From NCBI GenBank assembly GCA_030681035.1, contig JAUXUI010000118.1:17230-81229 (forward strand): 64,000 nt of DNA. Reading direction: 5' to 3'. This DNA is from Lysobacteraceae bacterium. Lineage in GTDB: Bacteria > Pseudomonadota > Gammaproteobacteria > Xanthomonadales > Xanthomonadaceae. The notes under the pieces are model-generated. The model searched no databases. It saw nothing but the letters and a program-made list of their open reading frames with translations, and was not told the origin of the DNA. Made by a program: the position numbers and the translations under genes. This document shows, piece after piece, positions 56,103-64,000 of this stretch (its first letter is position 1; each line of letters starts with the position of its first letter).

Positions 56103-59100
56103 ATGACCAATCATTACAATAAAAAAAGCGTCATCGCGAGTGAGGCAAGTCGCCAATCCGATCATGCGAATGTATCTTTGTCATCGGTCAACGCCCAACA
56201 ACTGCCTGACAAGGTGCCTTTGACCTGCGCCCAACAGGAAAAATGGCTTGGCGGCCACTACACGCCCGAGGCCGAGCGAGCGTTCTCGGAGTCGTTTGAG
56301 CTGATCCTTGATGGTGAGCTGGATGTTGTGGCACTCGATAATGCCATCACGCAGGTGGTTGTGCGACACGATGTGTTGGCGATGCGATTCCCTGCTGATG
56401 GCGAGGGTCAAGTTTATTCGCCACCATCACGCATCCGCATGCAAATATTCGATTTGTCAGGTGAATTGGATACCCTCACTGCTTATCAACACATGTGTTC
56501 AGAACAGTTGCAGCAGCCGTTCGATCTGACTGGTGGTGACACCGTGCGTGTCGTTTTGTTTCAGCTTGCGCCGTGCCGGTCGCGGCTGTTGCTGATTGCG
56601 CATCATCTGGTGCTGGATGGCTGGTCGTTACGGATTGCGTTGCAGGAGATCGTGCATTTCTACAATGCATCCGTAGACGCCTCGACTGCTCATGGTCATT
56701 GGCCAGCAGCCCGCGACTGGCGTGGCTTTGTTCTCGAACAACAAGCTCGCGCGTTCGGCGAGCCCGGACGTACATCTCTGGACTATTGGTTGAGTGTTTA
56801 CCGCGACATGCCCGAGCCACTTGCGCTTCCGACAGATCGGCCACGTGGAGCCAGTATTGGCTTTGCTGCATCGTCGCTTCAGTTTCCGGTAGCGGCGCCA
56901 CTTTGGCGACGGCTCAAAGAGCGCGCGCGGCAGTTGAAGGTCACACGCTTCAACCTGCTTCTTTGTGGTTATGCCCTGTTGTTGCATCGGCTTACTGGCC
57001 AAAACGACATGGTCTGCGGCATTCCGTTTTCAATGGCTGCGCAGTCGCATGCACGCATGCTCGGCGATACCGACAACACCCTGCCTTTGCGCATTGCGAT
57101 AGATCCCGATGCCAGTCTGGTGGATACCATCACGCGCATGCAGAGCAGGCTGCACGAAGCGGCGGCGCATCAGGACACATCACTTGGCCAGATCGTTCAG
57201 GCGCTATCGCTCAAGCGCAATACCGGTCGATTCCTTCTTGCCGAATTGGCATTCAGTCTGGTGCCTGCTATCGGCGAGCTGAAGTTTCATGGTTTAAAAA
57301 GTGTGTTGCGGCCATTACCGCGACGGTTCGTGGCGTGGGAACTCGCGCTGCATTGGCTACAAAATCCGGGCGATGGCTTGTTGGAAGTGCAATATCGCAG
57401 CGATCTGTTCGACGCCTGCACCATTGCTGCGTGGATGCGTAGCTACTTGCTGGTGCTGGAGCAAATCGCCGAGGGTGACAAACTTGTCTGCGAAGTTGCA
57501 CTGGCCACACCGAGCGACATGTTGCATACGCAGGGACAGGCAATTGCCGTGCCGCCGCTATTGGGCTTGTTTGCTGCGGCATTTCGCAATCACTCCGACC
57601 GCGTTGCCGCCGAGTGTGCTGGCGAGAGCATCACTTATCGTCAGTTGGAGGCACAGAGCAGGGCGATAGCGCTTGCCTTGCACGGACAAGGCATCGCATG
57701 CGGGGATCGCGTCGGCGTGAGTTTGCCGCGTTCTGTGCAGATGCTCGCTACGTTGATCGGCATTCTTCGTGCAGGTGCCGCCTACGTGCCTTTGGATCGA
57801 GAATATCCAGTCGAACGCCTTCGTTACATGGTAGAGCAGTCAGGATTGCACGTTGTCATTGGTGAGCCGGAAAGCCTGCCGCCCCTGGTTGCGACGCGCG
57901 GATTGCTTGCGCTCGATGTCGCCACATTGATCAAAAATGGCAGTGTTCTGGCGGCTGCGGGAAATGCGCTGGCACCGGTTGCCAATGATGCGTTGGCTTA
58001 TATCCTGTACACATCCGGCTCTACCGGAAAACCGAAAGGAGTGCGCATCCGGCACCATAACCTCGCCAACTTTCTTGTATCGATGCGTAATGAGCCGGGT
58101 TTTTCGCAAAACGATTCAATATTGGCAGTCACCACATTGTCATTCGACATTTCTGCGCTGGAACTTTACTTGCCGTTGATCTGCGGCGGTACGACCGTGA
58201 TCGCCGCAGATGCCGCCGTGAACGACCCGCTTGCGGTATGTGAGCTGTTGGTAGCCAAATCCGTAACTGTTTTACAGACGACGCCTGCATTGGTGAGTTT
58301 GTTGCTTGAGGTTCACAAGCATGAGGTTCTGGCGGGTCTGCGCCTGTTGCTCGGCGGCGAGGCTTTGTCTCCCGCGTTGGCAAGCCGACTATTGCCGCTG
58401 TGCGGTGAACTTTGGAATCTGTACGGCCCAACCGAGACCACCGTGTGGTCAACGGTGGCGCGTATTGATGCGATCGACGGGGCGACTCCCATTGGCCACG
58501 CAATTGCCAATACACGCATATACCTGCTCGATGCTCAGCGCCGCGCACTACCCAATGGTGCCATTGGCGAAATCTGGATAGCAGGCGCTGGAGTGGCGGA
58601 TGGCTATCAAAATCAACCGGGCGCCACCGCCGATCGCTTTGTGCGCGATCCGTATGCCGGCGACGGCAGTTGGATGTATCGGACCGGTGATCTGGGTCGC
58701 CGCCGCGAAGATGCGTTGTACTTCGAGGGTCGTGCCGATCATCAGATCAAGTTGCGCGGCTATCGGATTGAACCTGGCGATATCGAAAGCGCCGCAGCCG
58801 AAGCGGCCGGGGTGCGCGAGTGTGTCGCGGTGCTGCGCAGAGTGGATGGCGATCAACGACTCGTGCTTTATCTCGCAGGGCGGAGTGAAGACCGACACCT
58901 GGCAGGGCGGGTGCGTGTCAGGCTTGCCGAGCGTTTGCCGCGCTACATGCGGCCACAATATCTGGTCGTGCTCGACAGGCTTCCGATGACACCCAACGGC
59001 AAGCTGGATCGCTCCTCGCTACCCAACCCACAGCAAACCGATGCTGTGCAGCGAATCGGTGGCGATGTCGATGACAGCCAGGCGCAGATGTTGTGCGAGC

Positions 59101-60149
59101 TTTGGCGCGAAATGCTGAGCGTTTCAGAGGTGCGTGCCGACGACGACTTTTTTGAACTGGGTGGAGACTCGCTGATAGCCGTACGGATATTTGCAGCCTT
59201 GGGTGATCGGCATGGCATAAATCTGCCGCTGGCTGCATTGCTGCAACACCCTACGTGCAATGAATTGGCGGCATTGATTCATCACCAGCGCTGCTGCCTG
59301 GACACCGCGACAGCGCCTGCGGTTCCAGCCTTGTTGCTTTCGCTCGTTGCGCTCAACAAAGTACGCGAGGGCACGCCGATTTTTTTTATCCATGCCATCG
59401 GCGGGCATGCGCTCAACTATCGTATCTTGGCAGCAGACCTTGGCGTTCCCGCATACGGCTTGCAATCGCCAGAAGTGGCCGGGATCGATGCCAGCGAACG
59501 CTCAATTGAAACAATGGCGAGAGACTATCTACGCGAGATCCGGCAAGTTCAACCCCAAGGCCCATACCGTATAGCGGGTGGCTCGATGGGCGGGGTTGTG
59601 GCATTTGCCATCGCGCATCAACTGCATGATGCAGGCCAAAAGCTCGATCTGCTGGCGTTGTTTGACACCTATGCACCAATGAAGGCGGCTCCGGTTGGTT
59701 CGGGCGTGCTTGCAGTGGCGATGATCCGTCTGTCCTCGTGGCGCCGTTACGCGCTGTCACTCGGGGTTGGTGCGTTGGAGGCTCTACTGCAACGAATGTC
59801 GCTGAACAAAGTTTTTCATCAGACAGCCGAAGCAGGCTTGCTCCGCAGTCTGGGGCTGTCCCCATATGACGAGATGGGCCTTCAAGCGCGAATCGAGCGT
59901 GCGCAGGCAAATAATCGTCGCGCCCTTCGCCGATATCGCGCGCCGGCTCTTGCCGAGAACATCTATCTGGTGCTCGCACGACAGGGTGTTTTCCACTGGA
60001 TCAGCCCGACGCTTGGCTGGAGTCGGTTGACCACTGGCAGGTTGTTCATTGATCGAGTAAACAGTCGGCACGATGGCATCATTGAATCCCCGGCTCTGGC
60101 AAGCTTGCTGAAAGCCCGGCTTGCACCCGTGCAGAAGCAGCGAGAGTGA
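56103..60149 (+). CDS. Terminal NRPS module: C-A-PCP-TE
   Basis: A 1348-residue synthetase preceded by a textbook ribosome-binding site (AGGAGGTG at 56093-56100). The condensation domain has HHLVLDG (His167-Gly173). The A domain (YTSGSTGKPKG near 635) has the code DILQLGLVWK, identical to that of the second synthetase and near glycine codes. PCP Ser1023 lies in GGDSLI. The type I thioesterase (about 1085-1345) has FFIHAIGGH and the nucleophile Ser1161 in GGSMGG, with an Asp in LFDTYAP and a late His (SRHDG). It should add the last residue and release the chain by hydrolysis or cyclisation. This completes an assembly line split over three proteins. Confidence 0.93.
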   Translation: MTNHYNKKSVIASEASRQSDHANVSLSSVNAQQLPDKVPLTCAQQEKWLGGHYTPEAERAFSESFELILDGELDVVALDNAITQVVVRHDVLAMRFPADGEGQVYSPPSRIRMQIFDLSGELDTLTAYQHMCSEQLQQPFDLTGGDTVRVVLFQLAPCRSRLLLIAHHLVLDGWSLRIALQEIVHFYNASVDASTAHGHWPAARDWRGFVLEQQARAFGEPGRTSLDYWLSVYRDMPEPLALPTDRPRGASIGFAASSLQFPVAAPLWRRLKERARQLKVTRFNLLLCGYALLLHRLTGQNDMVCGIPFSMAAQSHARMLGDTDNTLPLRIAIDPDASLVDTITRMQSRLHEAAAHQDTSLGQIVQALSLKRNTGRFLLAELAFSLVPAIGELKFHGLKSVLRPLPRRFVAWELALHWLQNPGDGLLEVQYRSDLFDACTIAAWMRSYLLVLEQIAEGDKLVCEVALATPSDMLHTQGQAIAVPPLLGLFAAAFRNHSDRVAAECAGESITYRQLEAQSRAIALALHGQGIACGDRVGVSLPRSVQMLATLIGILRAGAAYVPLDREYPVERLRYMVEQSGLHVVIGEPESLPPLVATRGLLALDVATLIKNGSVLAAAGNALAPVANDALAYILYTSGSTGKPKGVRIRHHNLANFLVSMRNEPGFSQNDSILAVTTLSFDISALELYLPLICGGTTVIAADAAVNDPLAVCELLVAKSVTVLQTTPALVSLLLEVHKHEVLAGLRLLLGGEALSPALASRLLPLCGELWNLYGPTETTVWSTVARIDAIDGATPIGHAIANTRIYLLDAQRRALPNGAIGEIWIAGAGVADGYQNQPGATADRFVRDPYAGDGSWMYRTGDLGRRREDALYFEGRADHQIKLRGYRIEPGDIESAAAEAAGVRECVAVLRRVDGDQRLVLYLAGRSEDRHLAGRVRVRLAERLPRYMRPQYLVVLDRLPMTPNGKLDRSSLPNPQQTDAVQRIGGDVDDSQAQMLCELWREMLSVSEVRADDDFFELGGDSLIAVRIFAALGDRHGINLPLAALLQHPTCNELAALIHHQRCCLDTATAPAVPALLLSLVALNKVREGTPIFFIHAIGGHALNYRILAADLGVPAYGLQSPEVAGIDASERSIETMARDYLREIRQVQPQGPYRIAGGSMGGVVAFAIAHQLHDAGQKLDLLALFDTYAPMKAAPVGSGVLAVAMIRLSSWRRYALSLGVGALEALLQRMSLNKVFHQTAEAGLLRSLGLSPYDEMGLQARIERAQANNRRALRRYRAPALAENIYLVLARQGVFHWISPTLGWSRLTTGRLFIDRVNSRHDGIIESPALASLLKARLAPVQKQRE

Positions 60150-60186
60150 TGCCGAGATGCGCAATACACAGGCCAATAAGCGTTCC

Positions 60187-60228
60187 ATAATTGTGGAGCA
60201 CTACACTAGTGAAGTGCTCCACAATTAT
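60187..60228. repeat. 42-bp near-perfect palindrome
   Basis: Two 21-base halves match with a single mismatched pair (60203/60212). The outer 15-bp arms (ATAATTGTGGAGCAC and complement) are perfect, and the centre is CACTAGTG. It lies 38 bp after the terminal NRPS and 66 bp before the next gene. No T-run follows, so it is not a classical terminator. It could be an operator, a recombination-type site or a processed hairpin. Confidence 0.8.
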
Positions 60229-60294
60229 CGGTACTTTCAGAGCAATGCCGCCGCGAACGCTGGCCGCCACTTCGCCCAGGGTTGGTGATCACCA

Positions 60295-61062
60295 ATGTGG
60301 CTATTGTCGCCATTATCCTGGTTGCTGCTGGCCATCGTGGCAGCGATCCCTGCATGGCGTTATCGTGGCCGACACCCACGCGCGTGGCGCAGTTGCCTGG
60401 TATTCGCAGCACTGGCATTGCTGGCGATGACACCACTCGTTGCGAACGCTCTGCTGATGAGACTCGAACACGTTGGGCCGTTGAGTGCGGCATGCCGCGA
60501 GCATGCTCCCGAGGTGGTTGTGGTGTTGGCCGGCGGCATCGAGCAGCGTCCTGTGGATGCAAGTGACTTCAGCGCTCTTGGCATCGCCAGCCGGAGGCGG
60601 CTTGATCGCGGGCTTGCCTATTGGCGTGAGCGACCGGGCCGTACGTTGATCATCGCCGGTGGACCGGCACGGCACGGATTTCCCGCTGAAAGCCGCTTGT
60701 TGGCGGCCTACGCCACCACGTTCGGTATGCCCGAAGCCGCGATGCGTCTTGAGATGCGCTCTGCCAACACTTGGGAAAATGCGCGCTGGGTTTCACGGAT
60801 GGTGCCTGCTGCGCCACGGCGGGTCGCACTGGTTACGTCTGCTCTGCACATGCCGCGCGCAATCCTGGCATTCGAATCCGCAGGTTTTACGGTGTGTCCT
60901 GTCCGTGCCGACCCGCAGTACATGCCCAATGATTTTCCCGACGCACTGCTGCCTGGCAGCAGTGCATTACGCAAGACGGAAGCAGCAATCCATGAGCTCG
61001 TTGGCCTTGCGTACTATTGGCTGCGTGCGTGGGCGGAAAAAAAACGTGGATACGTGAGCTGA
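60295..61062 (+). CDS. YdcF/ElyC-like (DUF218) membrane protein
   Basis: A 255-residue protein with two N-terminal membrane helices (about residues 1-20 and 32-52). A periplasmic DUF218 domain follows: VVVVLAGGIEQRPVD, SRRRLDRGLAYWRERPG, IIAGGPARHG, ANTWENARWVSRMVP, VALVTSALHMPRAILAFESAGF. Relatives SanA, YdcF and ElyC act in envelope integrity and undecaprenyl-phosphate-linked processes, which suits the preceding glycan genes. No exact reaction is known. It may be cotranscribed with the synthetase operon unless the palindrome stops transcription. Confidence 0.85.
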   Translation: MWLLSPLSWLLLAIVAAIPAWRYRGRHPRAWRSCLVFAALALLAMTPLVANALLMRLEHVGPLSAACREHAPEVVVVLAGGIEQRPVDASDFSALGIASRRRLDRGLAYWRERPGRTLIIAGGPARHGFPAESRLLAAYATTFGMPEAAMRLEMRSANTWENARWVSRMVPAAPRRVALVTSALHMPRAILAFESAGFTVCPVRADPQYMPNDFPDALLPGSSALRKTEAAIHELVGLAYYWLRAWAEKKRGYVS

Positions 61063-61095
61063 AATACGGGTAGGCGTTGAAAGCACAGTCAAAAT

Positions 61096-62994
61096 CTAAA
61101 AGGCTGGCGCATCGACACTCGCTGCATCATCAAGTGCAAAAAACTCGATATGCGACGGCTGCGCCGCGCCATGGTGAACGTGGTTGATGGCGATGGTGCC
61201 TTTACTTTCGTCGAAATTGTTGCCGCCGGTATTGAGATTGCGTTCCAGCCGCGGAAAGCTGCTGCTCGTGATATGCAAACGCAAGCGATGCCCTTTGGGC
61301 AACCGATAGGCGATATCACGCATCTCCACAACCAGCTTGGTCGTCTCGCCTGAAGTCAGCAATTGTGGGCTGGCAATGCCGTTGCGGTAGCGTGCGCGTA
61401 AAGCACCTTCCTGAATGTTGATCGCACGTCCATCCGGCCATACATCCACCAGCCGTGCGACAAAGTCGGTGTCCCTGGCTGAAGAAGAAATCACCAGATG
61501 CGCGCGTACCGGGCCTGCAATGCGCAGCGGCGCGGCCAGTGCTTGCGAGGTGTAAACCAGTACATCATCGCGTTGCTCGATATCGCGTTGATCAACCGGC
61601 CCGGAACGAATGCGAGCATCGCCGGTGCAGCAAACCGGGCCGCCGCGCGTGGGCACCGGGTTATCGGGGTCGTAACGGTAACTATCCACGACCGTTTCCG
61701 ATGCTGGCTGCCGCTGCAAGATGCCATCACCCCCACTGCCGTTGGCATGACCTGCACCCGCCAGATACCAACGCTGCAGGTACGCACCCGCTGGCGGCCA
61801 GTGCGAAGAAGCCAGCCAGCGATTTTCCCCGATCACAAAGAACTGGTAAGCGGGCAGGGCGCGCAAACCATTGCCATGATCGCGCAACCAAAAATCGAAC
61901 CAGCGCAGATACCAGTTGCTGTATGGCCGAGCGGCGTTGCTGACGCTGATGTCACCCCACGCGGTGTTGTCGCCCATTTCTTCGTGATGGCAGTGATCAC
62001 CTGGCGCCAGAATGACGTGTTGCGGTGTCGATGCACCCTGGGCCGAATTGAAGTTTGCCAACGCCAGCGAATCCGCTACCGTTTGGTCGCCCCAGGTATT
62101 GATGATCAATGCCGGTGTGTGCAGCGTATCCGTGTTGGAAACGTAGTCCAACGCGTCCCAGCGCGGATCAGCCAACGGTACGCTGACAAAGTCCTCGAAG
62201 GCATTCGCTCCAGGGCGCACCCGCTCCAGCATATCCCGCAGCGGTAGCGTGCGCAGTGCCGATACTCGGTCGAAGATGGGCATCGGCGGCGCATGGCGAT
62301 CCTTGGCACCATGTTCGGCAAACCAGCCAAAGCCGCTGGCCAGCTGGAATACGCCTCCTTCAAACAATCCAAAATAACCGTAGCGCTCGCTTGCCGAACC
62401 GATTGCTCCACCGGCACCACTGGCGATCATCGCGGCGTGCGCAGGATGATTGCCGCGAGCAAGGGAATATTGCAATTCACCCAACGCGGAACAACCGAAA
62501 GTACCGACTTTGCCGTTTGACCATGGCTGGCTGGCGATCCAATCGAGGCTGCTCACGCCATCGCTGGTGGCGTGGCGCCACGGCACGAAATCATTGCCTT
62601 GAGAACCGAAGGTGCCGCGTACATCCTGCACCAGGACGGCATAGCCATGGCGGGCAAAAAACAAAGCGTAACCGAGGCGATCAGCACTGGCACTTCGGTT
62701 GTAAGGCATTCGTACGAATATTGTGGGTAACTTGTCGCGGCTATCGCGTGGACGAAACAATGTGGCCATCAATCCGGTTCCGTCAACCGCTTGAATGCGC
62801 ACATCATCATCGATTCGCACGCCCCGCCATAATGCACGCAGCGGGACATGCACCGATTCGGGAAGTCGATCACGGTGCTGCCAAGCAACTGCGAGCACGA
62901 CAATCAGCACTATCAAACCAGCCACACCGAGCCACACGAGCACCCTGTAATGCGACGACAATTGCATGGTCAATTCCCGCTGTGCGTCACTCAC
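61096..62994 (-). CDS. CocE/NonD-family (S15-like) hydrolase, membrane anchored
   Basis: A 632-residue protein with one N-terminal membrane segment (about residues 17-40) and the bulk likely in the periplasm. The alpha/beta-hydrolase core has LFRPRDSRDKLPTIFVRMPY, GYAVLVQDVRGTFGSQG and the nucleophile region VGTFGCSALGELQYSLA. The APGDHCHHEE segment holds the likely catalytic histidine. A C-terminal jelly-roll domain (PLRIAGPVRAHLVISSSARDTDFVARLVDVWPDG) is typical of CocE/NonD esterases and X-Pro dipeptidyl peptidases. The substrate is unknown; an ester or peptide bond is expected. It is divergent from the YdcF-like gene's strand and could process an exported product. Confidence 0.85.
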   Translation of the reverse strand: MSDAQRELTMQLSSHYRVLVWLGVAGLIVLIVVLAVAWQHRDRLPESVHVPLRALWRGVRIDDDVRIQAVDGTGLMATLFRPRDSRDKLPTIFVRMPYNRSASADRLGYALFFARHGYAVLVQDVRGTFGSQGNDFVPWRHATSDGVSSLDWIASQPWSNGKVGTFGCSALGELQYSLARGNHPAHAAMIASGAGGAIGSASERYGYFGLFEGGVFQLASGFGWFAEHGAKDRHAPPMPIFDRVSALRTLPLRDMLERVRPGANAFEDFVSVPLADPRWDALDYVSNTDTLHTPALIINTWGDQTVADSLALANFNSAQGASTPQHVILAPGDHCHHEEMGDNTAWGDISVSNAARPYSNWYLRWFDFWLRDHGNGLRALPAYQFFVIGENRWLASSHWPPAGAYLQRWYLAGAGHANGSGGDGILQRQPASETVVDSYRYDPDNPVPTRGGPVCCTGDARIRSGPVDQRDIEQRDDVLVYTSQALAAPLRIAGPVRAHLVISSSARDTDFVARLVDVWPDGRAINIQEGALRARYRNGIASPQLLTSGETTKLVVEMRDIAYRLPKGHRLRLHITSSSFPRLERNLNTGGNNFDESKGTIAINHVHHGAAQPSHIEFFALDDAASVDAPAF

Positions 62995-63044
62995 ATCATA
63001 TCTTCGAGCAGTTCATGCGAATACTGATTTCGATGTGCAACACC

Positions 63045-63080
63045 AAAAAAACGGCGGCCGGCTATCAAAGCCGGTCGCCG
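63045..63080 (-). terminator. Intrinsic terminator of the Ig-repeat gene
   Basis: On the minus strand an 11-bp GC-rich stem (arms 63070-63080 and 63052-63062, with one G-U-type pair) and a 7-nt loop are followed by seven T residues. It lies 26 bp after the stop codon of the Ig-repeat protein gene. This is a classical Rho-independent terminator. Confidence 0.85.
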
Positions 63081-63105
63081 CGGGTGCAGTGTCTGCGGGG
63101 GCTGC

Positions 63106-64000
63106 TTACTTGATTTGCTTCACCAGATTCCGCTGCGCCGCCACATCAGCCTTCAGGCGCTTGACCTGACTGTTGCGCGAACTCATTGTCGCCAGCGTTG
63201 CATCCATGCTGTCGAGTTGCGCTGTCATGCTCGCAATCACCAACGAATTATCAACCGGCGGTGCAAGCGTTGCGTTGTTTATTGAAAAGCTCACCGTTGC
63301 CGAGGTGCCAACGTTGCCGGCAGCGTCATAGGCCTTGGCTTGCAGCGAATGGCTACCATTGCCGAGCGTGGTCGAATCCAACGCCAGCGTGTATGGACCG
63401 CTGCTATCGGAGCCCTTGATTACCCCGTCAACGAGGAAATCGACTCGGGTTACGCCAGTGTTGTCGCTGGCGTCTGCGGCAAAGGCAATTGTGCCGCTAT
63501 TGCCGGTCACGGAAGCCGAAACACTCGGCGCCGTGGTATCGGCTATTACGTTGTTGACCGTGAAACTGACCGCCGGAGAGACTCCTGCGTTTCCAGCGGC
63601 ATCATATGCGACTGCTGACAACGTATGGGTAGCGTTGGTCAATGCCTTGGAGTCTATGCCGAGTGTGTACGGGCTTGTTGCGTCGCTGCCAACCAGTACA
63701 CCATTCACCAGAAATTCGACATCACTGACGCCAACGTTGTCACTGGCATTGGCGATCAGGGTGATCGTGCCACTATTACCGACTGCGGAAGCTTCGACAC
63801 TGGGTGCGATCGCATCAGCAACTGCGGTGTTGGCACCAAACAGGTTGTCGGGCAGCTTCACCATGTACGCATTGACATCGGTATCGGAGCCATTTTCCCA
63901 GTTGGAGGTAAAGAACACGCGCGAGAAGTCGCGGTTGACCGAGGCATGCGGCTCGGTCCAGTAGCCGTTGTACTTGGTGTGATGGTGCGCGATGTTGATG
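63106..64000 (-). CDS. Secreted or surface protein with tandem Ig-like domains, C-terminal part
   Basis: The frame is open to the window edge, so the N terminus is missing. The visible 298 residues begin with a piece like a beta-propeller blade (YNGYWTEPHASVNRDFSRV, FFTSNWENGSDTDVNAYMV). Two bacterial Ig-like repeats of about 90 residues follow (each with APSV.A...GNSGTI and ...YDAAGN.G.S..VSF..NN). The protein ends in a helical tail (MTAQLDSMDATLATMSSRNSQ). No sorting signal is visible at the C terminus. It is probably an exported enzyme or adhesin. A GTG inside the frame at 63918 is not the true start. Confidence 0.75.
   Translation of the reverse strand, partial: INIAHHHTKYNGYWTEPHASVNRDFSRVFFTSNWENGSDTDVNAYMVKLPDNLFGANTAVADAIAPSVEASAVGNSGTITLIANASDNVGVSDVEFLVNGVLVGSDATSPYTLGIDSKALTNATHTLSAVAYDAAGNAGVSPAVSFTVNNVIADTTAPSVSASVTGNSGTIAFAADASDNTGVTRVDFLVDGVIKGSDSSGPYTLALDSTTLGNGSHSLQAKAYDAAGNVGTSATVSFSINNATLAPPVDNSLVIASMTAQLDSMDATLATMSSRNSQVKRLKADVAAQRNLVKQIK

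Noticed and set aside
60187..60228. Interpretation of the 42-bp palindrome as an intrinsic terminator
   Set aside because: The stem is moderately AT-rich at its base and no run of T follows on either strand.
33963..62994. Exosortase XrtA or PEP-CTERM substrate expected from the TIGR03013-like and hydrolase genes
   Set aside because: No multi-pass protein with exosortase Cys/Arg/His motifs and no C-terminal PEP-helix-basic tail was found in the window; they may lie elsewhere.

Overview
The window is about 64 kb of GC-rich chromosomal DNA from a Gammaproteobacterium. Housekeeping gene order (nudJ-mnmA-hflD, clpS-clpA, infA-aat, trxB, ftsK-lolA-rarA-crcB) and palindromic repeats of the CTCTCCC/GGGAGAG type suggest the Lysobacterales (Xanthomonadales), perhaps a Rhodanobacteraceae-like lineage. 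The family placement is an inference and no genus is claimed. No tRNA, rRNA, CRISPR array or intact insertion sequence was recognised.

Layout. Positions 1-4000 hold the end of a gamma-glutamyltransferase gene, a metallo-beta-lactamase-fold hydrolase, a TMEM43-like membrane protein, a PhoX-type Tat-exported phosphatase and a MAPEG protein, closely spaced on one strand. Positions 4000-12000 are mixed single genes: a Crp/Fnr-type regulator, a secreted degenerate nuclease-like protein, an acyltransferase, a PhzF-like protein, a GST, a DoxX-like protein, an RluF-type pseudouridine synthase and glycerol kinase. Positions 11950-17700 carry two tandem PAS-containing chemoreceptors (one with a decayed signalling tip), a LuxR-type response regulator and a HigB2/HigA2-type toxin-antitoxin pair. 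Positions 18100-32250 are the conserved housekeeping core. It includes the bacterial N-degron factors ClpS, ClpA and Aat within 4 kb.

From about 32.3 kb to 60.2 kb the window becomes accessory and holds its most striking content. It starts with a TIGR04325-like methyltransferase, a dedicated Sfp-type phosphopantetheinyl transferase, a MITE-like repeat, a TIGR03013-like (XrtA/PEP-CTERM-associated) sugar transferase, a J-domain membrane protein and a JmjC/cupin-8 oxygenase. A tightly packed plus-strand gene set follows: an A-PCP-KS-AT-ACP-aminotransferase megasynthase (2427 aa), a C-A-PCP-C-PCP synthetase (1680 aa), two alpha/beta-hydrolase-fold proteins with non-canonical nucleophiles, a three-domain glycosyltransferase, a Wzx/MATE-type flippase and a C-A-PCP-TE terminal synthetase (1348 aa).

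How these may work together (inference). The first synthetase should activate a valine-like residue, extend it with malonyl-CoA and transaminate the unreduced beta-ketone. That gives a vicinal 3,4-diamino acid (an 'aminostatine'-type unit). The next proteins would add glycine-like residues and release the chain through a thioesterase. Glycosyltransferase, flippase, priming sugar transferase and XrtA-type hydrolases are interleaved in the same transcriptional block. This suggests that the peptide is glycosylated and exported, or is attached to a surface polysaccharide. A 42-bp near-perfect palindrome lies just after the last synthetase. The right end of the window holds a YdcF-like protein, a membrane-anchored CocE/NonD-type hydrolase and the C-terminal part of a secreted protein with Ig-like repeats and an intrinsic terminator.
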